Assembly (NCBI GenBank): GCA_963721365.1
Contig: CAVRJE010000016.1
Location: 62,001 to 126,000 of the forward strand
Length of the DNA: 64,000 bases
Reading direction: 5' to 3'
From: CAIQPS01 sp963721365
GTDB lineage: Bacteria; Actinomycetota; Thermoleophilia; RBG-16-64-13
In this document: positions 32,578 through 43,441 of the stretch, in pieces
Numbering within the stretch: position 1 is the stretch's first letter
How the letters are laid out: each line of letters begins with the position of its first letter
Notes under the pieces: generated by a model
Databases searched by the model: none
The model's input: the letters and a program-made list of their open reading frames with translations, nothing else
Told to the model about the DNA's origin: nothing
Translations under genes and position numbers: made by a program

Positions 32578-33291
32578 ATGGAATGCGCACATTGTGGCTC
32601 GGATTTCGACGCCACCCCCCACGTCTTCTCTCTCGGCATCGACCAGGACGGTACCTGGCAGATCTCGAACACCCGATGCCCTACCTGCGACCGCTTGATA
32701 GTCGCCGTCTGCTCGAAAGAGGGCAAGAACTATCCCGCGTATCCCGCCGGCTCCGTGAAAGCACAGCTCAGCGACGACGTGCCGGCCGACCTGGCGTCCG
32801 AGTATTGGGCGGCCGGCCAGGTGCTCCCGTACAGCGAGGAAGCGTCGGCCGCCATCTCCCGCCGACTGCTGCAACGCGTGCTCTCCAGCCAGGCCGGCGC
32901 CGGCTACGGCGGCCTGGCCGAGCAGATACGGCGCGCGGTCGCCTCCCCCGCCATGCCGCCCTATCTCAAGGAGGCCCTGGAGACCCTCGTGAAGCTGGCC
33001 AGACTGGAAGCCGACGAGGCCAAGAGCTACCGCTGCGAGGCGCTCGCCCGGGTGAACGAGGGCGAAGCGGAGTGGCTGCTGGACGTGCTCAAGCCGCTCT
33101 TCGAGTTCTACTACGTCCAGCCGGCCCTCGTGCGCCGCATGCGCTACGCCATCGAGGAGAGGCTCTCTCCGGCGCCGCCCGCCGAGCTGGAGGACGCGGA
33201 GAGCGCCGACGAGGGCTGGAGCGTCGTGGCGGAGGAGACCCCGGCCGAACCGGCGCCCGAAAAGCAGCCGGTCAAGGAGCCGGTCAGATGA
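32578..33291 (+). CDS. Zinc-ribbon protein with DUF4145
   Basis: A 237-residue protein. The N-terminus has CAHC (3-6) and CPTC (35-38) spaced as a zinc ribbon. Residues about 85-190 match DUF4145 (EASAAISRRLLQRVLSSQ then GLAEQIRRAV and LKEALETLVKLAR), a helical domain often found in restriction and other defence-associated proteins. The C-terminus is acidic and proline rich. AAGGAGG precedes the ATG, and the stop overlaps the aminotransferase start (ATGA). Function unknown. Confidence 0.75.
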   Translation: MECAHCGSDFDATPHVFSLGIDQDGTWQISNTRCPTCDRLIVAVCSKEGKNYPAYPAGSVKAQLSDDVPADLASEYWAAGQVLPYSEEASAAISRRLLQRVLSSQAGAGYGGLAEQIRRAVASPAMPPYLKEALETLVKLARLEADEAKSYRCEALARVNEGEAEWLLDVLKPLFEFYYVQPALVRRMRYAIEERLSPAPPAELEDAESADEGWSVVAEETPAEPAPEKQPVKEPVR

Positions 33292-34602
33292 ACGCCGAAC
33301 CGATCAGCGTCGAGATGAGCCGCCTGCGCGCCAGGCCCTGCCGCGCGGCGTGGTCGAGCGCCACCACGTCGCTCATCGGGAGCGCGAAGAACGCCATCAT
33401 CACCGACACCGACGGCCGGGAGTTCATCGACTTCGCCGGCGGCATCGGCGTGATGAACGTCGGCCATTCGCACCCCAAGGTGGTCGCCGCCGCCCAAGCG
33501 CAGATCGACCGTTTCGCCCACACCTCCATCAGCGTCTTCCCCTGGGAGTCGTACATCAGGCTGGCCGCCCGCATGAACGAGAAGGCGCCAGGTACCACCC
33601 CGAAACGCACCATGTTCGTCAACTCGGGGGCCGAAGCCGTCGAGAACGCCATCAAGATCGCCCGCTGCGCCACCGGCCGCCCGGGCATCATCTGCTTCGC
33701 AGAACGGCTTCCACGGCCGCACCAACCTGACCATGGGGCTGACCTCCAAGATCGTCCCCTACAAGAAGGACTTCGGCCCCTTCCCGGCCGACATCTACCG
33801 CATCCCCTACGCCTACTGCTACCGCTGCCCGCTCAACCTGGAGTACCCGGGGTGCGGCGTGGCCTGCGCGGAACTGCTGGAGCAGGGCTTCGAGAACCAG
33901 TACCAGGCCGACAGGATCGCCGCCCTCATCGTCGAGCCCGTGCAGGGTGAGGGCGGCTTCATCGCGCCGCCGCCGGAGTACCACGCGAAGCTCAAGGCCA
34001 TCTGCGAGGACAAGGGCATCGTCTTCATCGCCGACGAGGTGCAGACCGGGTTCGGCCGCACCGGCACGTTGTTCGCCATGGAGCAGTACGGTGTGGAGGC
34101 CGACATCATGACCACGGCCAAGTCGATCGGGGCGGGATATCCCCTGGGTGGCATCACCGGCAAGGCGGACGGTCATGGACGCGCCCGTCCCGGGGGCATC
34201 GGCGGCACGTACGGCGGCAACCCGCTGGCCTGCGAGGTGGGACTGGCCGTGTTCGACATCATGGAAGACGAGCACCTGCCGCAACGTGCCTGGGAGATCG
34301 GCAAACGGGTGCGAGAGCGCTGGACGGCCATGCAGGAGCGCTTCCCGCAGATCGGCGACATCCGCGGGCTCGGGGCCATGATGGCCATGGAGTTGGTGGA
34401 AGACCCGAAGACCAAGAAGCCGGCCACCGCGCTCACCAAGGCCTATCGGGTCAAGCTGTACGAGAACGGCCTGGTGAACGTCATCGCGGGCACGTACGAC
34501 AACGTGATCCGCACCCTCATGCCGCTCACCATCGAGTGGGAGACCCTGGAGAAGGGTCTGGACATCATGGAGGAGACTCTCGGCCAGGTCGTCGCTTCCT
34601 AG
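33288..34602 (+). CDS. Class III aminotransferase (4-aminobutyrate aminotransferase-like), multiply frameshifted
   Basis: A PLP enzyme of about 437 residues moving an omega-amino group to 2-oxoglutarate. Landmarks: DFAGGIGVMNVGHSHPKV, FVNSGAEAVENAIKIAR, FIADEVQTGFGRTG and PLP lysine in TTAKSIGAGYPLGG, then GGIGGTYGGNPLACE. Breaks: one extra base near 33699 (restores CFQNGFHGRTNLTMG), a compensated pair near 33315 and 33375, and another pair near 34163 and 34188. The total is consistent with a whole number of codons. An unusual insertion YRCPLNLEYPGCGVACAE has cysteines typical of the GabT subgroup. It is coupled to the DUF4145 gene. Confidence 0.88.
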
Positions 34603-36558
34603 TGGCGCCGGGCAGACAGAGCAGCCCTGAGGCGGAGCGCGCGGCGCCCGGCGCCGGCGCGCCCCTGTTGCGTCCGCCCCCGGCCGGCGCGCCCCGTGCG
34701 GGCGACGGCCCGGCCGCCCGGCTGCCGCGCACCCCCGGTCAGGACCTCGAGCGCCGATCCTCCGCCGTCACGCTCTCCGACATGGAGGTCTTCATCTTCC
34801 CGGAGCTGATGTACAGCCTGGTGCTGGCCAACATCATGTCGCCCCGCATCTGGAAGTGGCGGGAAGATCCGTGGTTCAGCGGCATCGAGGCGATGACGCC
34901 CTACCGGCGCATCACCCGGCTCAAGCAGTACGTCATGGACCACTACGCCTTCAATCTCGACCTCGATACCTGGGGACTCACCACCAAGCAGACGGAGATG
35001 GCCCGGTTCAAGGACTACGTCAGCCCCGATGCGCTGGCTCAGTCCAACGCGCTGTTCGGCTACGAGGGCGACAAGTACTACTTCGACATCGATATCCGCA
35101 CCCACTTCGGGCTGGACAAGTACGAGGGCGACATCATCCCCTACTGGAAGACCGAGACCGTCGAGGCCATGGACGCCTTCTGTCACAAGGAGAACTACTC
35201 CACCGGCGCCGGCGAGTGCGTCTCGCTGGCGGCCCTCTACGCGGCCGCCCTGTTCATCGTGGGGATGGTCCCCCTCCGCGACATCTTCCTGATGGCTACG
35301 CCGCTGCATTCGCAGAACTTCGTGGACACCGGGCACGGCATCCTGACCAACAACCGGCGGCTGGTGACCAAGAACATGTGGTTCAACGGCACCGCCCTTT
35401 CCGCCCAGGCCCGGCGCGCACTCGAGAACGAACGGGTCACGGTGGTGGCCCACGAGACCGGTTGGACCCATATCCTGTTCCCGGAAGCGACCATCGAACC
35501 CAGCGCCTACTCCCGGTTCGCCGGCAAGCTGCGCAAGTTCCTGCAGAGCCCTCTGACGCCCGAACTGCTGGGCAACTTCGTCCGCCACAGCCCCGACCTG
35601 CAGAGATGTTTCCAGTCGCGCTGGCGCAATTTTGGAGTGGACCACTACATCGAGATGGAAAAGCTGCTCCAGTACGAGCGCGATTTCCCCTACCGCTTCA
35701 ACGACGACACCCGAGAGCGCCTGCTCATGGAGGTGGCCGGCGAAGATTTTGCTCCCCACCCGCTGCCCGAACCGCATCGTCATCGACGATCTGGAGCAGC
35801 TCGTTCGGCACCAGCGAGTGGATATCCGCACGTCTCAGGGTTTCGACCTGCTGGTGGACCAGGTGGGTCGCTCGTGCCCGAGCGCTCAGGATGCCATCGA
35901 GCGGCTGCGCACCTTCTGCTGGACCGAGCCTCGCCTTCCGGACCCGGCCGGCAAGACGTTCGTGCGCGATCAAGCTCCGCTCGAACTTGAGATCGGGATG
36001 GACCGGGAAACGGTCATCGCCCGCCTCCAGACCATCCGCGACCGCAACGAGCTGGCGGAATTGGCCTTCTACGCCTACCGCGATCTCAATATGACGAAGA
36101 TCGAGCCGTTCCTGAAGGCGGCCCTCGAACGCTGCCCGGTGTCCATCGCCGCCAACCGCCGGCTGGACGACGACGCGGTGGTCAAGATGGTCGAGGGACT
36201 GGTCGGCGAGTCGATCTACGACGACACGGGACGGCTGGCGCAGCCAGACGAGGTGTGGAACTACGGCCGCGGCGACGGCGCCGAGAAGGCGCTCCTACTG
36301 GCCAACATCCTTCGCGAGCGGCATCCCGGTGAGCCTATCAGGGTGGACGTCACCCCGGATGGCGCCGAGCTGCGCGCGGAGAACCGTATCGTACGCTTTT
36401 CCAGCGGAAAAGGGCTGCGGGCGCAGACCTGGGACTGCCAAGCTGTGAGGGCGAGTTCTCTAGAGGCCGAGCGAAAGCCGCAGAGCTTCGTCCACCTGTC
36501 GCATGATCTCCGGCCGAGCACTCCGCCAGCGGATAGGAGTCCACCCGGTCCAGGCTGA
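34602..36558 (+). CDS. Large uncharacterised protein with a transglutaminase-like core, frameshifted
   Basis: About 650 residues, unknown. A proline-rich N-terminus precedes the conserved part that begins MEVFIFPELMYSLVLANIMS (possible alternative start ATG 34782). Around residue 205 GAGECVSLAALYAAALFIVGMVP followed by ATPLHSQNFV has the Cys then His layout of transglutaminase-like proteases; the acid residue is not certain. One extra base near 35765 splits the gene before NRIVIDDLEQLVRHQRVDIR. The last about 40 residues overlap the mazF gene and may be a further frame error. The GTG start overlaps the aminotransferase stop, so it belongs to that operon. Confidence 0.6.
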
Positions 36559-36806
36559 CGGTCTTCACCTGCTCGCAGAGGATCACTCCTTGCTTGCCGA
36601 GGACATCGGCCGGCAGGTACACATGGATGGGGAACACCTGGGACGGCGTGATCGAGGTGAGCGCGACCACGATGGTGGCTGCCTCCCGCACGGTTCCCCT
36701 GGTCGTTCTGAACCACCAGCATGGGCCGCTTCTTGGGCTGGCCACCGGGGTCGGTGTTCAAGTCCACCAGGTAGACGCATCCTCGCTTGATGCCCTCGGC
36801 GGCCAT
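36460..36806 (-). CDS. mazF: MazF/PemK-type mRNA interferase toxin, frameshifted
   Basis: A 115-residue toxin after correction. The first part is IKRGCVYLVDLNTDPGGQPKKRPMLVVQNDQGN in pieces, with the RP substrate loop; an extra G near 36697 moves the frame to ATIVVALTSITPSQVFPIHV and ILCEQVKTVSLDRV, and a second extra G near 36480 gives the typical end MRQVDEALRLSLGL at the stop 36460. MazF cleaves mRNA at short motifs and is held inactive by its antitoxin. The start overlaps the antitoxin stop by one base (TGATG). Confidence 0.85.
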
Positions 36807-37039
36807 CACAGACTCTCCTCGGCAAGAAGGCGGTCGATCTCCCGCATCTCCTCGTAGCCCTTGCGCATGAGCGCCTCTCGGTCCTGCACCTTCAGCGACC
36901 GGAGCGCCTCCAGCAGAACATCAGTCTTGGTCGTGCCCGACACCGCCGCCCGCTCGTTGATGTACTGGACGGCCCACTCCGGAAGACGGACGTTGAAGGG
37001 TTTGGTGCTCATGACGCCGAGCATATCGCTTCGCGCCAT
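36806..37039 (-). CDS. Ribbon-helix-helix antitoxin
   Basis: A 77-residue protein beginning with a beta strand (KPFNVRLPEW) and two helices (VQYINERAAVSG, TKTDVLLEALRSL), the RHH/CopG-type DNA-binding fold, followed by an acidic C-terminal helix that should wrap the toxin. Translation may start at the internal ATG (MSTKPF, residue 10). It probably represses the pair. Confidence 0.8.
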   Translation of the reverse strand: MARSDMLGVMSTKPFNVRLPEWAVQYINERAAVSGTTKTDVLLEALRSLKVQDREALMRKGYEEMREIDRLLAEESL

Positions 37040-37072
37040 TGTTGTAAAGAAGAATCGTATGTACGCGTTCGG

Positions 37073-38425
37073 CTACTCGGAGAGGGCAACCCGCACGACC
37101 TCCGCGATCTCCTCGGCCCACGTGTCGGTGACCTCGAGGCTGGGCCCCTCCACCATCACCCGGCAGAGCGATTCGGTGCCGGAGTAGCGCACCAGAACCC
37201 GGCCCTGGTCGCCCAGAGCGGCCTCCGCCTCAGCAATTGCCTCCACGATATCGGGCACGCTCTCCAGATCGGGCTTCCGCGCGACCCGGATGTTGATGAG
37301 CCGCTGCGGAAAGACGTCCATGAGCGCCGCCAGTTCGGACAGCGGTCTCCCCTCCTTGAGCATGGCGGCCACGAGCTGCAACGCTGTGAGGATCCCGTCG
37401 CCGGTGGTGTGGTGCTCGAGGAAGATGACGTGCCCCGAATCCTCGCCTCCGAGCACGGCACCGAGAGAGCGCATGTCCTCGAGGACGTTCCGGTCGCCCA
37501 CCTTGGCGGCGTGGTAGCGGAAGCCATACCGTTGGGCGGCCACACGCAACCCCAGGTTGCTCATCACGGTCGACACCAGCAGGTCCTGGCTCAACCGGCC
37601 CTCGGCCTGCAGCATGCGTGCGCAGATCAGGAGGATCTGGTCGCCCGTGATCTCGGTGCCCTTCTCGTCCACGGCTATCAGGCGGTCTCCGTCGCCGTCG
37701 AAGGCCAGGCCGACGGCCGAACCCGTGGCCCGGACGGTGCGCCGCAGATCCTGCGTGTGCTGCGACCCGCAGCCGTCGTTGATGTTCATGCCGTTAGGCG
37801 CGTTGTGGATGACGGTGACGTCGGCGCCGAGTTCCATGAAAGTGGCCGGGGCTACCTTGTAGGTGGCGCCGTTGGCGACGTCCATCGCCACCTTCAGACC
37901 CTCCATAGAGAGCCCTCGGGGAAAAGTGTTCTTGAGGAAGACCACGTAGCGTCCCAGCGCATCGTCCAGCCGCTTGGCACGCCCCATCCCGCGCGGCGCC
38001 GGCACCATCTCCGGCAGTCTCCCTCCAAGGACGAGCTGTTCGATCTCGTCCTCTTGGTCGTCGGAGAGCTTGCAGCCGTTCCCCGCGAAGACCTTGATCC
38101 CGTTGTCGTGGTACGGGTTGTGTGAAGCCGATATCGCCAGTCCCGCGTCGGCCCGCATGCTTTCCGTGAGGTAAGCGATAGCGGGAGTCGGCATGACTCC
38201 GACCAGATAGGCCATCCCCCCCATGGACGTCACGCCGGATTCGAGGGCGCTCTCCAGCATGTAGCCGGAGATGCGGGTGTCCTTGCCGATGATGACGACC
38301 GGGGCATGCCCGTTCCGCCTGAGGACCTGAGTGATCGCCTGCCCCACGGCGAAGGCGGTGGCGGAATCCATGGGGTAACGGTTCGCCTCCCCGCGGATAC
38401 CGTCGGTCCCGAACAACGTGCCCAT
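37073..38425 (-). CDS. glmM: Phosphoglucosamine mutase
   Basis: Interconverts glucosamine-6-phosphate and glucosamine-1-phosphate for peptidoglycan. The 450-residue protein starts GTLFGTDGIRGEAN, has the phosphoserine loop ISASHNPYHDNGIK (Ser near 100), the metal loop FDGDGDRLIAVDEKG near 240, the sugar loop GGEDSGHVI and the phosphate-binding end VRYSGTESLCRVMVEGP. Intact and of usual length. The next gene upstream on the same strand is a sugar-nucleotide beta-helix protein, 12 bases away. Confidence 0.97.
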   Translation of the reverse strand: MGTLFGTDGIRGEANRYPMDSATAFAVGQAITQVLRRNGHAPVVIIGKDTRISGYMLESALESGVTSMGGMAYLVGVMPTPAIAYLTESMRADAGLAISASHNPYHDNGIKVFAGNGCKLSDDQEDEIEQLVLGGRLPEMVPAPRGMGRAKRLDDALGRYVVFLKNTFPRGLSMEGLKVAMDVANGATYKVAPATFMELGADVTVIHNAPNGMNINDGCGSQHTQDLRRTVRATGSAVGLAFDGDGDRLIAVDEKGTEITGDQILLICARMLQAEGRLSQDLLVSTVMSNLGLRVAAQRYGFRYHAAKVGDRNVLEDMRSLGAVLGGEDSGHVIFLEHHTTGDGILTALQLVAAMLKEGRPLSELAALMDVFPQRLINIRVARKPDLESVPDIVEAIAEAEAALGDQGRVLVRYSGTESLCRVMVEGPSLEVTDTWAEEIAEVVRVALSE

Positions 38426-38437
38426 CTATCGGATCTC

Positions 38438-39635
38438 CTATCTTTTTCCCGGAGCGAAGAGGCTCAGGGAAGGGAACAGCGCGTCGGCGCGGGTGCAGAG
38501 TGAATCGACGATCTCCTGGAGCCACTGTACCCCTTGCCCCGATAAGGCCGGGGTAAGGCCCTTGATGGCAGCAACATATGAGGTCTCCCCCTCCACGGCC
38601 TGCCAGAACCCGGCCAGGAACGCGTCAGCCGGCACCGGAAAGCCCCGAGCCCTCATGATCGGCTCCAGTCGCGAATAACTCCGCGAGGGCGTCGAGGTTC
38701 TCGCTCAACTCGTTCGCACAGGGATTCGAAGCAGGAACCTTCGCGGCCATGGCCCTGAGCCGTTTGAGCCGTTCGTGTTTGGCGCCCGCCAACATCACGA
38801 GCGCTCCCTCGTAGACCAATCCCCCGAGCTCCTGGCGGGCGAAGAAGGGTTGCCGCACCGCTCTATACCACTGCTCGAGGGCCACCAGATTGGCCAGGTA
38901 GACGACGTTGTTGCGAATCAACCGCGCGAGGTTGCCGTAGGTGCGGGGCATGTACCTCCGCTTCGCCTCTCTGTGCGGACCCACCACGACCAGGCGCCCG
39001 TCCTCGAGGATGTCCTCGCGGAGGATGCAGCCGGCGACGACCACCGTGCCAAAGGCCACCCGCACCGGTCCGGCCGCCCCGCCCTGCCCGCCCAGAAAGA
39101 TCGGCCGCTGGTCGAGCATCACGCCTCGAGGGACGTCACCGAAGAGCGAAGGGGTGCACTTGTCGCCGTCGGGAGTGTAGTTGAAGTGGATATAGGAACT
39201 GCCCACTTCGCTGTGGTTCTCGCGGCTGGTCCCGCCGGCCATGAGGCAATCGCAGAAGTTGATGAGACTGCCAAGAGTGACGAACGGAAGAAGGATGGTC
39301 TGCTTGAGCCCCACGCAGTGCGCCCCACTCGCCTCTTCCTCGAGCAGGCAGCCCTCGCGGACGTGGGCGCCAAGCCCCATGCTCGCCTTCTCCAGGAAGA
39401 CCGACTGCCTCAGGTAGCCCCCCTTCAGCTCCACCCGCGGGCCCAGGTAGCAGTCTTCTACCGTCACCGGTCCCTCGGCGCCCAGGCGGACGCCGGCGGA
39501 GATGACCGTCTGCGAGCCATATATGCGGCAGCCAGGGTAGATGACCACGTCGCGGCCCGATATGCGGGAGAGGTCGACGTCGTCGCCGATGTCGACGGTG
39601 ACGGGAGCGGGGATGCTCACGCCCCTCTCGATCAA
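38438..39635 (-). CDS. Left-handed beta-helix protein of the sugar-nucleotide transferase type, frameshifted
   Basis: About 398 residues after correction. The first about 235 residues have repeated short hexapeptide-like turns (VVIYPGCRIYGSQTVI, VTVEDCYLGPRV, ASMGLGAHVREGCLLEE) that form a left-handed beta helix, as in the acetyltransferase part of GlmU. A helical tail follows. One extra base near 38645 splits off the last 70 residues; with it removed ADHE becomes ADLRARGFPVPADAF and runs to the stop. No catalytic nucleotidyltransferase domain is present. Its position next to glmM suggests amino-sugar metabolism; the exact reaction is unknown. Confidence 0.68.
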
Positions 39636-39794
39636 GGCGGGCGACCTTGTCGTGTCCTCGCGGGCTCAAGTCCATGCAGCCAAGGGTGGCCCAGCCCGAC
39701 GACATTGTCAAGCGCGCCGCGGCCGCGACCGCGCGGCAGCCCTGGCGCCGGGCGCCGTCTTCCGCGGCGCCCGGGCGCCGTGTAGACTGGCGCC

Positions 39795-40720
39795 ATGGCT
39801 GCCGAATCGAAGAAAGCGATCGTCGCCGCGATCATCGGAAACCTCGCGATCGCCACCATCAAGTTCGTCGCCGCGGCGATGACCGGCAGTTCGGCCATGA
39901 TCTCTGAGGGTATCCACTCCCTGGTCGACACCGGCAACGGGATCCTCCTCTACCACGGGCTGCGCCGCGGAGCCCGCCCGCCCGACGAGCACCATGTCTT
40001 CGGCCACGGCATGGAGGTCTACTTCTGGACGCTCATCGTGGCTATCAGCATCTTCGCGGTCGGCGGCGGGATGTCCATCTACGAGGGCATCACCCACATG
40101 ATCCATCCCAACCCCCTCGAGAGTCCGTACATCAACTACATCGTGCTCGCCCTGTCGGCGGTGTTCGAGGCCATCTCGTTCACGGTCGCCTGGCGGGCGT
40201 TCCGCACACAGAGGGGCTCGCGGAGCGTAGTGGCCGCGATCCGCCGGGGCAAGGACCCGAGCCTGTTCACGGTGGTCTTCGAGGACTCGGCCGCCCTGGT
40301 CGGGCTGTTCGTGGCGTTCATCGGGGTGCTTGCTCAGCGACCTGCTCGAGCATGCCGGTGCTGGACGGGGCGGCGTCGGTGGTCATCGGCCTCATCCTGG
40401 TGAGCGCGGCGGTGTGGCTGGCCGAGGAGAGCCGGAGCCTGCTCGTGGGCGAAGTGGCCGATCCGGAGATCGTGGCGGCGCTCCGGGAGATCGCCCTGAA
40501 CGACCCGGCCGTGATGGACCTGGGCGAGGTGCTCACCATGCATCTGGGACCGGACCAGGTGCTACTGAACATCGAGGTCCAGTTCGCGCCGCGGATACCG
40601 GTCGAAGAGGTGGATGCGGCCGTTCGGCGGATAGAGAAGCGCATCCAGGTCCCCTATCCTCAGGTGACCCACATCTTCGTCGAAGTGCGCAACTCACAGT
40701 GCGCCACCGACTTTGTATAA
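39795..40720 (+). CDS. Cation diffusion facilitator family transporter, frameshifted
   Basis: A 307-residue (corrected) CDF antiporter for divalent metal. Metal-site residues appear in SEGIHSLVDTGN (H and D of the first helix pair) and FEDSAALVGLF (ED...D in TM5, where Zn transporters have HxxxD). Two extra bases, near 40335 and 40355, interrupt FIGVLLSDLLEMPVLDGAAS. The cytoplasmic tail (VEEVDAAVRRIEKRIQ) is the usual ferredoxin-like domain. The TM5 pattern suggests Fe or Mn instead of Zn, which is only a hint. Its stop overlaps the rubrerythrin promoter. Confidence 0.87.
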
Positions 40721-40721
40721 T
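40716..40721 (+). promoter_or_regulatory. Consensus -10 of the rubrerythrin promoter
   Basis: A perfect TATAAT sits at the end of the cation transporter gene, 51 bases before the rubrerythrin ATG. No good -35 is seen, so activation or a weak constitutive level is possible. ACAGGAGGACC upstream of the ATG is the ribosome site. Confidence 0.5.
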
Positions 40722-40771
40722 CTCCCGCACCATTCAGGTGACCATTACGACCGTTACAGGAGGACCACTTC

Positions 40772-41315
40772 ATGAAATGGACCTGCCCAGTCTGTGGCTA
40801 CGTCTTCGAAGGCGACTCGCCACCGGAGGAATGCCCCATCGTGCAAGGCTCCCGGCTCGAGCTTCAAAGCGGCGACAGAGACCACAGCCAAATGGGCTGC
40901 GGAACACGTCATCGGCGTCGCCAAGGACGTCGATCCCCGGGTCATCGAAGGCCTGCGCATGAACTTCAACGGCGAGTGCAGCGAAGTGGGCATGTACCTC
41001 GCCATGTCCCGCGCGGCCGACCGCCAGGGCTACCCGGAAGTCGCCGAGGCCTACAAGCGCATCGCGTTCGAGGAAGCCGACCACGCTTCCCGCTTCGCGG
41101 AACTGCTCGGCGAGTGCGTCTCGGCCGAGACCAAAGCCAACCTCGCGGCCCGCGTCGACGCCGAATACGGCGCCACCGAAGGCAAAGTCGAGCTGGCCAA
41201 ACTGGCGAAGGAACTCGGCTACGACGCCATCCACGACACCGTGCACGAGATGGCCCGCGACGAAGCCCGTCACGGCAAGGCCTTCAAAGGCCTGCTGGAG
41301 CGCTACTTCGCCTAG
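40772..41315 (+). CDS. Rubrerythrin with N-terminal rubredoxin domain, frameshifted
   Basis: Peroxide reductase of anaerobes, 180 residues after correction. The N-terminal rubredoxin knuckle CPVCGY pairs with CxxCKAPGSSF after removing one base near 40836. The diiron ferritin-like domain follows: NFNGECSEVGMYLAMSRAADRQG, EEADHASRFAELLG and ARDEARHGKAF, with the expected Glu and ExxH residues. Classical rubrerythrin has the rubredoxin at the C-terminus, so this is the reversed type. Monocistronic: own -10 box and a terminator. Confidence 0.9.
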
Positions 41316-41345
41316 TAAGAACCGCGCCCGGCGCGAAGCAAAGAC

Positions 41346-41375
41346 CCCGGCGGTCCGTCCGCCGGGGCCTTCTGT
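41346..41375. terminator. Bidirectional terminator between rubrerythrin and the ABC exporter
   Basis: CCCCGGCGG (41346-41354) pairs with CCGCCGGGG (41360-41368), loop TCCGT, with CCTTCT after. Confidence 0.75.
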
Positions 41376-41389
41376 TCGTCGGCCTGGGC

Positions 41390-43441
41390 CTACGAAGCCT
41401 CGGCGAGCGCCTCCACGAACTGGCTGTTGTAGAGGTCGTAGTAGAAGCCGCCCGCTGCGAGGAGCTGTTCGTGGGTCCCCTGCTCGACGATGCTCCCCTC
41501 GTTCATGACCAGGATGAGGTCGGCGTCGCGGATGGTCGATAGCCGGTGGGCGATGACGAAGCTCGTGCGCCCAGCGAGTAGGCGGGCCATGGCTTTCTGG
41601 ATCAGCACCTCGGTCCGGGTGTCCACCGAACTTGTGGCCTCGTCCAGGATGAGGATCTCAGGATCGGCCAGGAACGCCCGGGCTATGGTGAGCAACTGCC
41701 TCTCCCCCGTGGACACGTTGGCAGAGTCGTCGTCCAGCTTGGTGTCGTAGCCCTCGGGAAGAGTGCGCACGAAGTGGTTCACGTGCGCCGCTTCGGCCGC
41801 CGCCTGGATCTGCTCCTCGGTGGCGCCCTCCCGGCCGTAGGCGATGTTATCCCGGATGGTGCCCGCTGAACAGCCAGGCGTCCTGCAGCACCATGCCGAA
41901 GAGCCGCCGCAGGTCGTCGCGCGTCATCTTGCGGGTGTCCACCCCGTCGACCAGGATGGCCCCCCGTCGATCTCGTAGAAGCGCATGAGCAGGTTGACGA
42001 GCGTGGTCTTGCCGGCGCCGGTCGGGCCCACGATGGCGACGGTCTGCCCGGGCTGCACTTCCGCGTTCAGGTGTTCGATCAGGGGCACATCGGACAGGTA
42101 GCGGAACGACACGTCCTCGAACTGCACGCGACCGGTGACGTGCTTGAGCACCACCGGCTTCACCGGGTCGACCGACTCCTCGGCCTCGTCAAGGAGCTCG
42201 AAGACTCGTTCGGATGAGGCGACCGCGGACTGAAGCACGTTCGCCACGCTGGCCGTCTGGGTGATCGGCTGCATGAACATCTGGGAGTACTGGATGAAGG
42301 CCTGGACGTCGCCCAAGGACAGGGCGCCCGTAGCGACGCGCAGCCCCCCGACCACAGCGATGGCGACATACTGGAGGTTCCCCACGAACATCATCATGGG
42401 CATGATGATGCCGGAGATGAACTGGGCCTTGAAACTGGCCTGGTAGAGATCCTCGTTCTCCTCGTCGAATTCGGCAATAGCTTCTTTCTGGCGTCCGAAG
42501 ATCTTGACGATGGTGTGGCCGGTGAAGCTCTCCTCCACGTGCCCGGTAAGGTCGCCCGTATGCTCCCACTGCAGGGCGAACTGCTTCTGGGAGCGCTTGG
42601 CGATCAGCATCGTGATCACGATCGAGATCGGCACCGTGACCAGGCAGATGACCGCCAGCAGCGGGCTGATCCAGAACATCATCGCGAGCACGCCGACGAG
42701 CGTCAGCACCGCCGTGATGATCTGACTGAGAGTCTGCTGCATCGTCTGCTGGATGTTGTCGATGTCGTTCGTCACCCGGCTGAGGATGTCGCCCCGCGGA
42801 TGGCTGTCGAAATACTTGAGCGGCAAACGGGCCAGTTTTAGATTGATGTCCTGGCGCAAGGCATAGATGGTCCGGGCGACCACCCCAGCCATGATGTAAC
42901 CCTGCAGCCATCCAAACAGCGCGCTGAGAAGGTAGATCGCCGTCACTATGAGGAGGACCCGGCCGACTGCGGCGAAATCGACTCCGTGGCCGGGGTTTAT
43001 GTTGCTCATCCCCGCCAACATGTTGGCCATGTTGTCCTGACCTTGCGCCCGCAAGGCCGCGACCGCCTGTTCCTGGGTGACCCCGGCCGGCAGCTGCTTG
43101 CTCACGACGCCGGAAAAGATCAGGTTCGTGGCCCGGGCCAGTATCTTAGGTGCCGCGACCGTGCAGATGACGCTGACGACCGCGAGCAGAATGATCAGGA
43201 CGATCTTGCTCCTCTCGGGGCGCAACCTCCCGACGAGTCTCTTAAAGGACCCCTTGAAATCCTTGGGCTTCGCCCCGGAGCCGATGAGCCCCGGCGGGCC
43301 GAAGCCGGGACCGTGGGGCTGGCCACCCCGCGCCGGGCGGACCTTCTGTTCGGACTCGGGCTGTCCGTCCGGGGCCAGCGCATCGTGCCCGGCTTCTTGA
43401 GCCGGCAGCGCCTTGTTCTTGTCCCGTTCTTCGGGGCTCAC
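41390..43441 (-). CDS. ABC exporter subunit 2 (membrane and ATPase domains), frameshifted
   Basis: A 683-residue (corrected) half transporter with a long charged N-terminus, six membrane helices (one extracytoplasmic loop of about 50 residues after TM1) and an ATPase domain: Walker A GPTGAGKT, signature VSTGERQ (not LSGGQ), Walker B ILILDEATSSVD with the catalytic Glu, and H-loop IAHRLST. A missing G in a G-run near 41960 and an extra C near 41864 break the ATPase domain. Its GTG start overlaps the stop of subunit 1 (GTGA). The signature variant fits a heterodimer with one degenerate site. Confidence 0.9.

Noticed and set aside
38438..38656. Independent 72-residue gene after the beta-helix gene
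   Set aside because: Removing one base joins it smoothly (ADLRARGFPVPADAF) to the upstream protein as its C-terminus.
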